Part shown: positions 1-8,392 of the stretch, piece after piece
How positions within the stretch are numbered: position 1 is the stretch's first letter
How the letters are laid out: each line of letters begins with the position of its first letter
Assembly: GCF_001051995.2 (NCBI RefSeq)
Contig: NZ_CP014646.1
Coordinates: 992,001-1,056,000, forward strand
DNA length: 64,000 nucleotides
DNA from: Thauera humireducens
GTDB taxonomy: Bacteria > Pseudomonadota > Gammaproteobacteria > Burkholderiales > Rhodocyclaceae
Reading direction: 5' to 3'
Made by a program: the position numbers and the translations under genes
Notes under the pieces: generated by a model
Seen by the model: the letters and a program-made list of their open reading frames with translations, nothing else
What the model was told of the DNA's origin: nothing
Database searches by the model: none

Positions 1-1150
1 TGCAGACCTCTTCCCCAATCGTGCCGACCGTCACCTTCAGGGGTTTGTCCTCCCCCGCGTAGCGCAAGGCATTGTCGATGAGGTTGGCGAGCGCCCTCCT
101 GATCGACAGCGCACGAGCGGGTGCAATCAGGCTGTCCGGAACGGCAAGCGTGATGTCGACACCCCGCAGCCGATAGGGTTCGCCGACTTCCCGCACCAGG
201 TTCGCGATGTCGATTGCCTGCGGGGGCTCCTGCGGGGTGCCGCGGCCGAAGTCGAGGAACTGACCGATGATGCGGTCCATCTCCTCGATGTCGGCCACCA
301 TCGCGCTGACCTCGTCCTCGGGCGCTCCGGACATCTCGATCCCCAGTCGCAGCCGGGCCAGCGGCGTCCTGAGATCGTGTGACACCCCGGCGAGAATGAG
401 TGCGCGATCCGCATCGGTGCGCGCGAGATCACCGGCCATCTGGTTGAAGGCATGCGCGACGACGGCAATCTCCTGCGGGCCGCTCTCTTCCAGGGGGGGA
501 GGAGTCTGCCCGCTGCCGACCATGCGTGCAGTGCGCGCCAGTGCCCGCAGGGGTGTGCCGATGCGGGACACGATCAGATACGCCCCGAGCAGGGCAGCCA
601 CGAGCGCGCCGAAACCCCACACGAGCCATCCAAAGGTGTCCGTGGTTTCGATCCGCTCCGACGGCAGCATCACCCAGTACTCGTCGAACTGATCGTCCGG
701 ATCGAGCCGAAAGCTCACCCAGAACCCGTCAAGCGACTTCCAGCGCGCTGCGAAGCGCGTGTGCTCCCCGAGTTGACGCCGGACCTCGTCCGTCAACAAC
801 TTCAGTGGCCGATTGCCCCGCAGTGGCAGGAGCTCGTCGGAGGCCTCCGCCGGATAGATGCGAATCCCTTCGAGTGCGGCGAGATCGATCAGCAGGTCGA
901 TGCGGCGTTCCGCGTGCGCGTTGATCAGTGCGGTACGGGTCAGGTTGACGACCGACACCACCATCTGCGCCACATCACGCGCCCGGGCCGGCTCCTGGAA
1001 ATAGCGGAAAATCTGCGACCAGGCGCCGAGCGACAGGATCAGCAGCAGCGCGACCAGCAGGAAGGTCTGCCAAAGCAGCGTGCGCGGAAGCCAGGCTGTC
1101 AAGAACCGACCGAGCGCACGCATGCGTCGCATGCTAAGGGAACGGGGCAT
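1..1150 (-). CDS. envZ: EnvZ-type osmosensor histidine kinase, 3' end beyond window
   Basis: Inner-membrane sensor kinase of an EnvZ/OmpR pair. Reading leftward from an ATG at 1150 the frame is open to the window edge, so the C-terminus is missing. A first membrane segment lies at about residues 22-48, then a periplasmic region, a second membrane segment near 180-200, HAMP, and the H-box GVSHDLRTPLARLRL with the phosphorylatable His. The N-box (RALANLIDNALRYAGE) is present close to the edge; the G-boxes fall outside. It follows ompR by 7 bp on the same strand, so the two are co-transcribed. The family assignment rests on the H-box and the adjacent OmpR. The sensed stimulus cannot be read from the sequence. 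Confidence 0.9.
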   Translation of the reverse strand, partial: MPRSLSMRRMRALGRFLTAWLPRTLLWQTFLLVALLLILSLGAWSQIFRYFQEPARARDVAQMVVSVVNLTRTALINAHAERRIDLLIDLAALEGIRIYPAEASDELLPLRGNRPLKLLTDEVRRQLGEHTRFAARWKSLDGFWVSFRLDPDDQFDEYWVMLPSERIETTDTFGWLVWGFGALVAALLGAYLIVSRIGTPLRALARTARMVGSGQTPPPLEESGPQEIAVVAHAFNQMAGDLARTDADRALILAGVSHDLRTPLARLRLGIEMSGAPEDEVSAMVADIEEMDRIIGQFLDFGRGTPQEPPQAIDIANLVREVGEPYRLRGVDITLAVPDSLIAPARALSIRRALANLIDNALRYAGEDKPLKVTVGTIGEEVC

Positions 1151-1157
1151 GCCGCGC

Positions 1158-1919
1158 TCACTCGGCGGCGTCCGCCTCGCGCTCCTCGCCCTGGCCGCCC
1201 TTGGTGTCGTCCGGCACGAAGACGTAGCCGAAGCCCCAGACCGTCTGGATGTAGCGCGGCTTGGCAGGATCGTCCTCGACAAGCTTGCGCAGGCGGGAAA
1301 TCTGAACGTCGATCGCCCGGTCGAACACGCCGTATTCCCGACCGCGGGCGAGTTCCATCAACTTGTCGCGCGACAGGGGCTGGCGGGGATGCTGGAGAAG
1401 CACCTTCAACAACGAGAACTCGCCCGTCGTGAGCTGGATCTCCTCGCTGTTGCGTTCCAGCGAGCGCGTACCGAGATTCACACGGACACTGCCGAAGACC
1501 ACGATCTCGTCCTCGGCGGTAGGCGCTCCGGGCAGGCTCTGCGGCTGACGGCGCATGACCGCCTGGATGCGGGCAACCAGTTCGCGGGGGTTGAACGGCT
1601 TGGCCACGTAATCATCCGCGCCCATCTCGAGACCGACGATGCGATCGACGTCATCGCCCTTCGCCGTCAACATGATGATCGGGATGTGGTTCTCGCCCGC
1701 ACGCAAACGCCGGCAGATGGCAAGGCCGTCCTCTCCGGGCAGCATCAGGTCGAGCACCATGAGGTCGAAGTGCTCGCGATGGAGGGCACGATCCATCATC
1801 GGCGCATCGCCGACCGCCTTGACCGCAAAGCCCTGTTCCTGAAGGTAGCGAGACAACAGTTCGCGCAGTCGCGCGTCGTCATCCACCAGCAGTACGCGAT
1901 ATCGTGTTTTTCCGTTCAT
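1158..1919 (-). CDS. ompR: OmpR-family response regulator
   Basis: 253-residue DNA-binding response regulator, full length for OmpR. The N-terminal receiver domain (about 1-125) has the acidic pair DDD near residues 13-15, the phospho-acceptor Asp in LMVLDLMLPGEDG and the conserved Lys in DYVAKPFNPREL. The C-terminal winged helix (about 150-240) has the usual RGREYGVFDRAIDVQISRLR-type recognition region and ends in WGFGYVF. It is the first gene of a two-gene operon with the kinase at 1-1150. Orthology to OmpR is clear; regulon members are not visible here. Confidence 0.93.
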   Translation of the reverse strand: MNGKTRYRVLLVDDDARLRELLSRYLQEQGFAVKAVGDAPMMDRALHREHFDLMVLDLMLPGEDGLAICRRLRAGENHIPIIMLTAKGDDVDRIVGLEMGADDYVAKPFNPRELVARIQAVMRRQPQSLPGAPTAEDEIVVFGSVRVNLGTRSLERNSEEIQLTTGEFSLLKVLLQHPRQPLSRDKLMELARGREYGVFDRAIDVQISRLRKLVEDDPAKPRYIQTVWGFGYVFVPDDTKGGQGEEREADAAE

Positions 1920-2140
1920 GGCGCAAATCCTATCCTTAGTGCCGAACCCATGCCAGTGCCCGGGACCCGCATGCTGGGTGCCAGCGGGTAACGCTTCGTA
2001 AGCATGATGCCAAAAGGCAACACGGCCTTACAAACCACCGCCGAGATGAAGGGCCAAGGCTATTTTCAGGCCAGGGAATCCCGTATGTTTCGTTCTGCGT
2101 ACTACCGCCTTGCGCGTGAAACTCACCCGAACGGTACATC

Positions 2141-2491
2141 ATGAAGACGAGCCCGCACGCTTTCCCGAACACCTTTCTCCCAGCCCGCAGGGTAAGGGGT
2201 CTGTTCGGCTTGGCAGTGCTGTCGGCCTCGATGCTGGGACTGACGAGCACTGACGCTTTTGCCCGGAGTCCAAACGCGGCTGGCGCACTGACCGACAGCG
2301 AAGGGATTCGTATCGAGCAGCCGCGTGGCGATCTGCGTCGCGTCCTGATCTCGAACCCCGAGTCGCCTGAGGCGCCTCCCGCACGGCGCCGCCTGAACGC
2401 GGAAGAGCGGGACGCATTGCATCGCGACCTGCGTGATGCAATGCGGGGGGCTTATCCGGAGAACGCCGTAGGGCGCAAGAAGGGTCGCTGA
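2141..2491 (+). CDS. Small exported protein of unknown function
   Basis: 116 residues. A basic N-terminus and a hydrophobic stretch (GLAVLSASMLGL, about 23-34) ending at AFA-R look like a Sec signal peptide, with predicted cleavage near residue 41. The mature part is short, charged and Arg/Pro-rich (PEAPPARRRLNAEERDALHRDLRDAM), probably a small periplasmic protein. No domain is recognised. It lies upstream of tsaB by 54 bp in the same direction. It could share tsaB's transcript, but a TAGAAT-like element just before tsaB suggests that gene has its own promoter. Confidence 0.6.
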   Translation: MKTSPHAFPNTFLPARRVRGLFGLAVLSASMLGLTSTDAFARSPNAAGALTDSEGIRIEQPRGDLRRVLISNPESPEAPPARRRLNAEERDALHRDLRDAMRGAYPENAVGRKKGR

Positions 2492-2545
2492 GCCCCGACG
2501 TCTTTGCCGCGCGCGGCGGCTCCGAGCCGTTAGAATACGGCGATC

Positions 2546-3238
2546 ATGAAAATCCTGGCCATCGAAACGTCGTGCGAGCAGGGCAGCGTTGCGCTGCTTG
2601 TCGACGGTGCAATCCTCAGTCGCCGAATCGACGGCGCTGCCAATCACTCCGAATCCGTCCTGCGCGACATTGCCGCCCTGTTGAGCGAGGCCGGCATGCA
2701 CGCAAGCCAACTCGATGCCGTCGCCTTCGGTGCGGGACCCGGTGCCTTCACCGGGCTCCGGCTTGCCTGCGGCGTGGCGCAGGGGCTTGCCATTGGCGCC
2801 GGACTGGGCGTCGCCGTTGTGGGCAGCTTCGATGCGCTGGCCCTGCAGGTTCCCTCACCGCGAGTTTTTGTCGCCACCGACGCCCGCATGGGCGAGGTCT
2901 ATCACGCGACCTATGTGCGCGACGAACAGGACGTCCCCCGGCTCAGCGGCGCCCCGCGCTGCGATGCGCCCGAAAACATCGAACTGCCGGAAGGGCGCTG
3001 GACCGCGGTCGGGTCCGCGTTCGCCGTTTGGCCCGATGCGCTGCGCCACCGCCTGGCCCTGACCCTCGACGGTTGCCACGACGATCTGGTTGCGCGAGCG
3101 GATGAAGTCGCGATGCTCGCTACCCACATGGCGGCCGGCGGCCTCCTGCGACCGCCCGAACAGGCCGCACCGCTCTATGTGCGCGACAAGGTCGCACTGA
3201 CGACGGCAGAGCGGCTCGCACGTGGAGGACGCGCGTGA
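2546..3238 (+). CDS. tsaB: tRNA threonylcarbamoyladenosine biosynthesis protein TsaB
   Basis: 230-residue TsaB (YeaZ), the scaffold partner of TsaD in forming t6A at position 37 of ANN-decoding tRNAs in the cytoplasm. The ASKHA-fold N-terminus MKILAIETSCEQGSVAL and the segment GAGPGAFTGLRLACGVAQGLA are diagnostic. TsaB lacks the metal-binding HxxxH of TsaD, and none is seen. The stop overlaps the start of rimI by 4 bp (GTGA), giving translational coupling. The tsaB-rimI pairing is common in proteobacteria. Confidence 0.95.
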   Translation: MKILAIETSCEQGSVALLVDGAILSRRIDGAANHSESVLRDIAALLSEAGMHASQLDAVAFGAGPGAFTGLRLACGVAQGLAIGAGLGVAVVGSFDALALQVPSPRVFVATDARMGEVYHATYVRDEQDVPRLSGAPRCDAPENIELPEGRWTAVGSAFAVWPDALRHRLALTLDGCHDDLVARADEVAMLATHMAAGGLLRPPEQAAPLYVRDKVALTTAERLARGGRA

Positions 3239-3690
3239 GCGGAGGCGCCACCCACCATTTTTCTCCCCTGACACTGGACGACCTGGATTGGGTCCACCAA
3301 CAGGAGGTGGATCTGCATCCCTTCCCATGGACGCGGGGCAATTTCGCCGACTCGCTGACGGCGGGCCATGGCGCCTGGCTCATGCGGGTCGACAAGGAAC
3401 GCGTCGGCTACGCCGTGGTGCTGAAGGTGCTGGATGAAGCCCATCTGCTCAACATCAGCGTCGCTCGCGCTGCGCAGGGAAAGGGATACGGCAGGGCCTT
3501 GCTGGAATGGCTGCAGCTGACCGCAAAGCGAAATGGGGCAGGGCAATTCTTCCTCGAGGTACGCCCCTCGAACCTCGCCGGCCTTGCCCTTTACCGCTCG
3601 CAGGGATTCGAGCAGATCGGCCGGCGCAAGGGCTACTATCCCGCGCCCGACGGGCGTGAGGACGCAATCGTGATGCGGCGGGAGCTCTGA
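3235..3690 (+). CDS. rimI: Ribosomal protein S18-alanine N-acetyltransferase
   Basis: 151-residue GNAT acetyltransferase. The acetyl-CoA loop is visible in ARAAQGKGYGRALLEWL (the R/Q-x-x-G-x-G/A motif) and the C-terminal beta strand in FYRSQGFEQIGRRKGYY-type residues (here ALYRSQGFEQIGRRKGYYP). RimI acetylates the N-terminal Ala of ribosomal protein S18. The start is a GTG at 3235 that overlaps the tsaB stop. Gene context with tsaB supports RimI over other GNATs. Confidence 0.92.
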   Translation: MSGGATHHFSPLTLDDLDWVHQQEVDLHPFPWTRGNFADSLTAGHGAWLMRVDKERVGYAVVLKVLDEAHLLNISVARAAQGKGYGRALLEWLQLTAKRNGAGQFFLEVRPSNLAGLALYRSQGFEQIGRRKGYYPAPDGREDAIVMRREL

Positions 3691-3694
3691 TTCC

Positions 3695-4639
3695 ATGGCC
3701 CGTGCCGCCCCAAGGATAACGTCCCGGCGCGATGCCGTTCTGCGCGAGATGGGCCTGGGTCCGATCTGGCGCCTGCGCACCGCCGTCGACGAAGAATCGC
3801 CCGCTTTGCCGGACGATCCGGCCGCGATCCAAGCCGAGTCCGCCGCGCCGATGGCGCCGGACATTGCACCGCGCGCCCCTTCGGTCGCAGCCGTACCGGT
3901 CGCAGCAAAGACCGTGGCCGAGCCCGTTGCGCCGCCGCGCCGTGCCGTTCAACCGCCTGCGACAGCTTCGCGGAGCCGTTCATTCGCTGAGGACAGCCCG
4001 CGGCCGGCGCAACCCGCCAGCGTCGTGGCGATGCCTGATCCTGCCCGTTCGGCACGAATCGCGACGCTCGACTGGACCTCCCTCGAGGCCGACGTGCGGG
4101 CGTGTAACGCTTGCGTGCTGTGCGAACGCCGCAAGCAGGCAGTCCCCGGGGTGGGCGACCGGCAGGCAAGCTGGATGTTCGTCGGCGAAGGCCCCGGCAG
4201 CGAGGAAGACCAGCGTGGCGAACCCTTCGTCGGCCAGGCCGGCAGGTTGCTCGACAACATGCTGGCGGCGATCGGCCTGCAGCGAGGCGAGAATGTCTAT
4301 ATCGCCAATGCGGTGAAGTGCCGCCCGCCGCACAACCGGACCCCGGCCGCAGCCGAGATCGGCGCGTGCCTGCCCTACCTGGAACGTCAGATCGCGCTCG
4401 TGCAGCCCAAGGTGCTGGTTGCGCTCGGGCGTCCCGCGGCACTCGCGTTGCTCGACAACGAGGTCAGCATCGGTGCCGCACGCGGACGAAGCCTCGACTA
4501 CAGCGGCATACCGGTGGTCGTTACCTACCACCCGGCCTATCTGTTGCGCAATCCGCAGGACAAGGGCAAGGCGTGGGCAGACCTCTGCTTCGCCCGCCGG
4601 CTCATGGCGAGACAGACCGAGCACGCGGAGAAATCCTAG
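3695..4639 (+). CDS. Family 4 uracil-DNA glycosylase with long N-terminal linker
   Basis: 314 residues. The C-terminal 190 are a family-4 (Fe-S) uracil-DNA glycosylase that excises uracil from DNA. The motif GEGPGSEEDQRGEPFVGQAG sits at about 164-183 and VTYHPAYLLR near 276-285. Cluster ligands are probably C140, C143, C209 and C225. The first 120 residues are low-complexity Ala/Pro-rich, much longer than the roughly 200-residue stand-alone enzymes; similar extensions are known in beta-proteobacteria. It starts 4 bp after rimI with GGGAG as likely ribosome-binding site, so it belongs to the tsaB-rimI operon. Confidence 0.9.
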   Translation: MARAAPRITSRRDAVLREMGLGPIWRLRTAVDEESPALPDDPAAIQAESAAPMAPDIAPRAPSVAAVPVAAKTVAEPVAPPRRAVQPPATASRSRSFAEDSPRPAQPASVVAMPDPARSARIATLDWTSLEADVRACNACVLCERRKQAVPGVGDRQASWMFVGEGPGSEEDQRGEPFVGQAGRLLDNMLAAIGLQRGENVYIANAVKCRPPHNRTPAAAEIGACLPYLERQIALVQPKVLVALGRPAALALLDNEVSIGAARGRSLDYSGIPVVVTYHPAYLLRNPQDKGKAWADLCFARRLMARQTEHAEKS

Positions 4640-4656
4640 GCCGCGTGCGGCCCAGT

Positions 4657-5907
4657 TCAGTGAGCGCGGTCTTCCAGCAGGGAGACGTTGTCGAACTCGC
4701 GCTGGTTGGCCTCGTGGCGACGCTTGACCATCAGCATCGTGCCGGCGACGAAGAGTCCGAACAGCACGATCACCACGTCGATCGACAGACCGAACATGAT
4801 CAGCAAGGCGTAGGTGCCGGTCATCACGAGGATCGACAGGTTTTCGTTGAAGTTCTGCACCGCGATCGAGTGACCCGCGCCCATCAGGATGTGCCCGCGG
4901 TGCTGGAGCAGGGCGTTCATCGGCACCACGAAGAAGCCCGCCAGCGCGCCAACCACGACCATCAGCGCCATGGCGACGGTCGTATTGGTGACGAAGATCA
5001 TCGAGATCACGCCGACCCCCATCGCGATGCCGAGCGGAATCACGCGCACGGCCTTGCGCAGCGTCACATAGCGCGCAGCCAGGATCGACCCGGCCGCAAC
5101 ACCGACCGCGACGACGCCCTGCATCATCGACGCCTGGGACAGGCTCATGCCCAGATTGTGCTCGGCCCACTTAATCACGATGAACTGCAGGGTGGCCCCG
5201 GCGCCCCAGAACAGCGTGGTGACTGCAAGCGAGATCTGGCCGAGCTTGTCGCGCCACAGCAGGCGCAGACAGTGGTTGAAGTCGTGCAGGAGGTACAGCG
5301 GATTGTTCTTCAGCGGCTTGTGGTCGACGCCGGTGTCCGGAATGTAGAAATTGAAGGCGGCGGCGATCAGGTAGAGCGAACCGATGACCAGCACGCCCGC
5401 CTCGAACGGCGTTTCCACGAACGGGAGACCGAGGCCCATCAGGAAGCCCGCGACGTCACCGCGGATCATGAAGCCCCCCATCACCGTGCCGATGATGATC
5501 GCTCCGACCGTCAGGCCCTCGATCCAGCCATTGGCGACGACGAGCAGGCGGTGTGGCAGGTACTCGGTGAGGATGCCGTACTTGGCGGGCGAGTAGGCCG
5601 CGGCGCCCAGGCCGATGACGGCGTACGCGAACAGCGGGTGGGCGCCGAGGAACAGCATCAGGCAACCGCCAATCTTGATCGTGTTGCTGATCAGCATCAC
5701 GCGCCATTTCGGCATCGAGTCCGCGAACGCGCCGACAAAGGCGGCCAGCGCCACGTAGGAAACGGTGAAGAACAGCTTGAGCAGCGGCTCGTATTCCGAC
5801 GGAGCTGCCATGTCCCGCAACAAGGCAATGGCAACGATGAGCAAGGCGTTGTCCGCAAGCGCAGAAAAGAACTGCGCCGCCATGATGATGTAGAAGCCGA
5901 ACGGCAT
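4657..5907 (-). CDS. lplT: Lysophospholipid transporter LplT
   Basis: 416-residue MFS transporter that flips lysophospholipids inward across the inner membrane for reacylation. Successive hydrophobic segments across the whole length give about 12 helices. Conserved LplT features include the start MPFGFYIIMAAQFFSALADNAL, PAKYGILTEYLP, and HRGHILMGAGHSIAVQNFNE. In enterobacteria lplT neighbours the acyltransferase gene aas; here it stands alone, convergent with the uracil glycosylase gene (17 bp apart). Confidence 0.93.
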   Translation of the reverse strand: MPFGFYIIMAAQFFSALADNALLIVAIALLRDMAAPSEYEPLLKLFFTVSYVALAAFVGAFADSMPKWRVMLISNTIKIGGCLMLFLGAHPLFAYAVIGLGAAAYSPAKYGILTEYLPHRLLVVANGWIEGLTVGAIIIGTVMGGFMIRGDVAGFLMGLGLPFVETPFEAGVLVIGSLYLIAAAFNFYIPDTGVDHKPLKNNPLYLLHDFNHCLRLLWRDKLGQISLAVTTLFWGAGATLQFIVIKWAEHNLGMSLSQASMMQGVVAVGVAAGSILAARYVTLRKAVRVIPLGIAMGVGVISMIFVTNTTVAMALMVVVGALAGFFVVPMNALLQHRGHILMGAGHSIAVQNFNENLSILVMTGTYALLIMFGLSIDVVIVLFGLFVAGTMLMVKRRHEANQREFDNVSLLEDRAH

Positions 5908-6031
5908 CGTGTGGACCGGGCAACAATTTGTCGGGAGCGCGGTTTATAACATGAAGTATTGACGCGTGCGCTGACACGAATCACGCAGCACGGAGACCGT
6001 GTTTTCCGGGGTGTGCAAGGGCGCCCTGGTT

Positions 6032-6059
6032 TATGATCTAATTCACACAATAAATCATA
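6032..6059. promoter_or_regulatory. AT-rich inverted repeat upstream of LysR gene
   Basis: TATGAT (6032-6037) and ATCATA (6054-6059) form a perfect 6-bp inverted repeat with a 16-bp spacer, inside an unusually AT-rich stretch ending 12 bp before the LysR start codon. LysR regulators often bind T-N11-A palindromes and autoregulate, so this is a plausible operator for the gene at 6072. The role is inferred from position only. Confidence 0.4.
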
Positions 6060-6071
6060 CTTATCTACACC

Positions 6072-6992
6072 ATGGCTGATCGCAGACTTCAGGTTTTCCA
6101 TGCCGTGGCCAAGCACGGCTCCTTCACACGTGCGGCCGAGCACCTCTACATGACGCAGCCGGCCGTCACCTTCCAGATCAAGCAGCTGGAGGAACACTTC
6201 GACACGCGCCTGCTGGATCGCGGCCACGGCAAGATCACGCTGACCCCCGCGGGTGAGCTGGTGCTTGCCTACGCCGAGCGCATCCTCGGCCTGTCGGCGG
6301 AGCTCGATTCGCGCGTCGCCGAGATGACTGACGAGCTCGCCGGCCAGATCAAGATCGGAACCAGCACCACGATTGCCGCCTACTGGCTGCCGGCGGTCCT
6401 CGAAGGCTTCAAGCGCAAGTACCCGCGCGTGCTGCCGCGCGTCGTGGTGGGCAATTCGAAGCTCACCGAGGACAGCGTCTCGGCGCGCGACCTCGACATC
6501 GGGCTCATCGAGATCGTCACCGAGCAGCACACCATCGAGCGCCGTAGCGCCGCGCGCGACGAACTGATGGTCATCTGCAGGCCCGATCATCCGCTGGCGA
6601 AGCACGACAAGCTGACCGCGAAGGACCTGGTCGGTCACCCCTTCATCGACCGCGACCCGGGCAACGGCATCCGCCAGATCGCAGACGAGTTCTTCGAAGC
6701 CGCAGGCATCGCCGGCAGCGAGATCACCCTGTGCGCCGAAGTCGGCAGCCTGGCCACGATCAAGCAACTCGCCGCGGGCGGCCTGGGCTTTGCCATCGCC
6801 TCCGAGCGTGCGATACGCCGCGATGTGGCCGAGGGCCGTCTCGCCGCGATCCGTCTCGAACCGCGCATCTACACGCCGCTCGAAGTGATCGTGCCGCGCG
6901 ACAAGTTCCGTTCGCGCCTGATCACGGCCTTTGCCGACTATGTCTGCGAAGAGTTCGCACGCATGGCGCAGGACAAGGACACCGTGAGCTGA
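6072..6992 (+). CDS. LysR-family transcriptional regulator
   Basis: 306 residues, usual LysR length. The winged helix-turn-helix is at about 4-62 (LQVFHAVAKHGSFTRAAEHL, then TQPAVTFQIKQLEEHF), followed by a type-2 periplasmic-binding-like effector domain (about 92-295). The effector fold has KIGTSTTIAAYWLP and a C-terminal dimerisation part. Its specific target cannot be named; the effector domain resembles the CbbR/YeiE branch. It is divergent from lplT and its stop shares one base with the radA start, so it is co-transcribed with radA. Confidence 0.88.
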   Translation: MADRRLQVFHAVAKHGSFTRAAEHLYMTQPAVTFQIKQLEEHFDTRLLDRGHGKITLTPAGELVLAYAERILGLSAELDSRVAEMTDELAGQIKIGTSTTIAAYWLPAVLEGFKRKYPRVLPRVVVGNSKLTEDSVSARDLDIGLIEIVTEQHTIERRSAARDELMVICRPDHPLAKHDKLTAKDLVGHPFIDRDPGNGIRQIADEFFEAAGIAGSEITLCAEVGSLATIKQLAAGGLGFAIASERAIRRDVAEGRLAAIRLEPRIYTPLEVIVPRDKFRSRLITAFADYVCEEFARMAQDKDTVS

Positions 6993-8362
6993 TGGCGAAG
7001 GCGAAGTCGGCCTTCGTCTGCAGCGAATGCGGCGCGCAGGTGCCGCGCTGGCAGGGGCAGTGTCCCCAATGCCAGGCCTGGAACACCCTTAGCGAAACGA
7101 TCGTCGAGAGCGGCCCCTCCGCGGGGAGCCGCTTTGCCGCGCTGGCCGGACAGACCAGCCGGCTGCAGCCGCTGTCCTCGCTGCAGCCACGCGAGGAACC
7201 GCGCCAGCCCACCGGTCTGGACGAGTTCGACCGCGTGCTCGGCGGCGGCCTCGTCGCCGGCGGCGTCGTCCTGATCGGCGGCGACCCGGGCATCGGCAAG
7301 TCGACCCTGCTGCTGCAGGCATTGTCGAACCTGTCGGCCGCACACAAAGTGGTCTACGTCAGCGGCGAAGAGTCGGGCGAACAGGTGGCGCTGCGCGCGC
7401 ATCGTCTGCAACTTCCGCCGTCCGAGCTGCAGATGCTCGCCGAGATCAACCTCGAACGCATCCTGCACACGCTGCGCGACTCAAGGCCGCGCGTCGCGGT
7501 CATCGATTCGATCCAGACGGTGTATTCCGAAGCCCTGCAGTCGGCCCCGGGTTCGGTCGCCCAGGTGCGCGAATGTGCAGCGCAACTCACGCGCTTTGCC
7601 AAGCAGAGCGGCACCAGCCTGATCCTGGTCGGCCACGTCACCAAGGACGGCACGCTGGCCGGCCCGCGCGTGCTCGAACACATCGTCGATACCGTGCTGT
7701 ATTTCGAGGGTGACACCCACTCGAGCTTCCGCCTGATTCGCGCGTTCAAGAACCGCTTCGGCGCGGTCAACGAACTGGGCGTGTTCGCGATGACCGAGCG
7801 CGGCCTGCGGGGTGTCTCCAATCCGTCGGCCATCTTCCTGTCGCAGCATTCGCAGCAGGTCGCGGGCAGCTGCGTGCTGATCACCCAGGAGGGCACGCGT
7901 CCGCTGCTGGTGGAGGTGCAGGCGCTGGTCGATGCCTCGCAGAGCCCCAATCCGCGGCGGCTGTCGGTCGGCCTGGAGCCGACACGGCTGGCCATGCTGC
8001 TCGCGGTCATGCACCGCCATGCAGGGGTGGTGTGCTTCGACCAGGACGTGTTCGTGAATGCGGTCGGCGGAGTCAAGATCACCGAACCGGCGGCCGACCT
8101 GGCCATCCTGTTCGCGATCGTTTCTTCGCTGCGCGACCGACCGCTGCGGCGCGGCCTCGCGGTGTTTGGCGAGGTCGGCCTGGCGGGCGAGATCCGGCCC
8201 GCACCGCGCGGTCAGGAACGCCTGAGGGAAGCAGCGAAACTCGGCTTCGACATCGCGATCGTGCCCAAGGCCAATGCGCCCAAGCAGGCGATCGACGGTC
8301 TCAAGGTCATCGCCGTCGACCGCGTCGAGGAAGCACTGGAGAAGATGCGCGAGCTGGAATAG
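6992..8362 (+). CDS. radA: DNA repair protein RadA
   Basis: 456 residues. RadA promotes branch migration in recombinational repair. Domains in order: N-terminal zinc finger with C10, C13, C24 and C27 (CSECGAQVPRWQGQCPQC), RecA-like ATPase with Walker A GGDPGIGKST near 92-101, the RadA-specific KNRFG motif (FKNRFGAVNELGVF), and a Lon-like C-terminal domain. The chosen ATG overlaps the LysR stop by one base. All catalytic motifs look intact. Confidence 0.95.
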   Translation: MAKAKSAFVCSECGAQVPRWQGQCPQCQAWNTLSETIVESGPSAGSRFAALAGQTSRLQPLSSLQPREEPRQPTGLDEFDRVLGGGLVAGGVVLIGGDPGIGKSTLLLQALSNLSAAHKVVYVSGEESGEQVALRAHRLQLPPSELQMLAEINLERILHTLRDSRPRVAVIDSIQTVYSEALQSAPGSVAQVRECAAQLTRFAKQSGTSLILVGHVTKDGTLAGPRVLEHIVDTVLYFEGDTHSSFRLIRAFKNRFGAVNELGVFAMTERGLRGVSNPSAIFLSQHSQQVAGSCVLITQEGTRPLLVEVQALVDASQSPNPRRLSVGLEPTRLAMLLAVMHRHAGVVCFDQDVFVNAVGGVKITEPAADLAILFAIVSSLRDRPLRRGLAVFGEVGLAGEIRPAPRGQERLREAAKLGFDIAIVPKANAPKQAIDGLKVIAVDRVEEALEKMRELE

Positions 8363-8378
8363 GGCGCACCCTGCGCCC
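8362..8378. terminator. GC-rich hairpin between convergent radA and TonB receptor genes
   Basis: GGGCGCA, a CCC loop and TGCGCCC form a 7-bp perfect stem directly at the radA stop. There is no T-tract, so it may work with Rho or as a transcript 3' end rather than as a classical intrinsic terminator. Confidence 0.4.
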
Positions 8379-8392
8379 CTGTTCCATCGCCA

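Noticed and set aside
4111..5949. Very long plus-strand open frame opposite lplT
   Set aside because: Composition is charged and low in hydrophobics, no homology pattern, and it lies antisense to the clearly conserved lplT; a GC-rich shadow frame.
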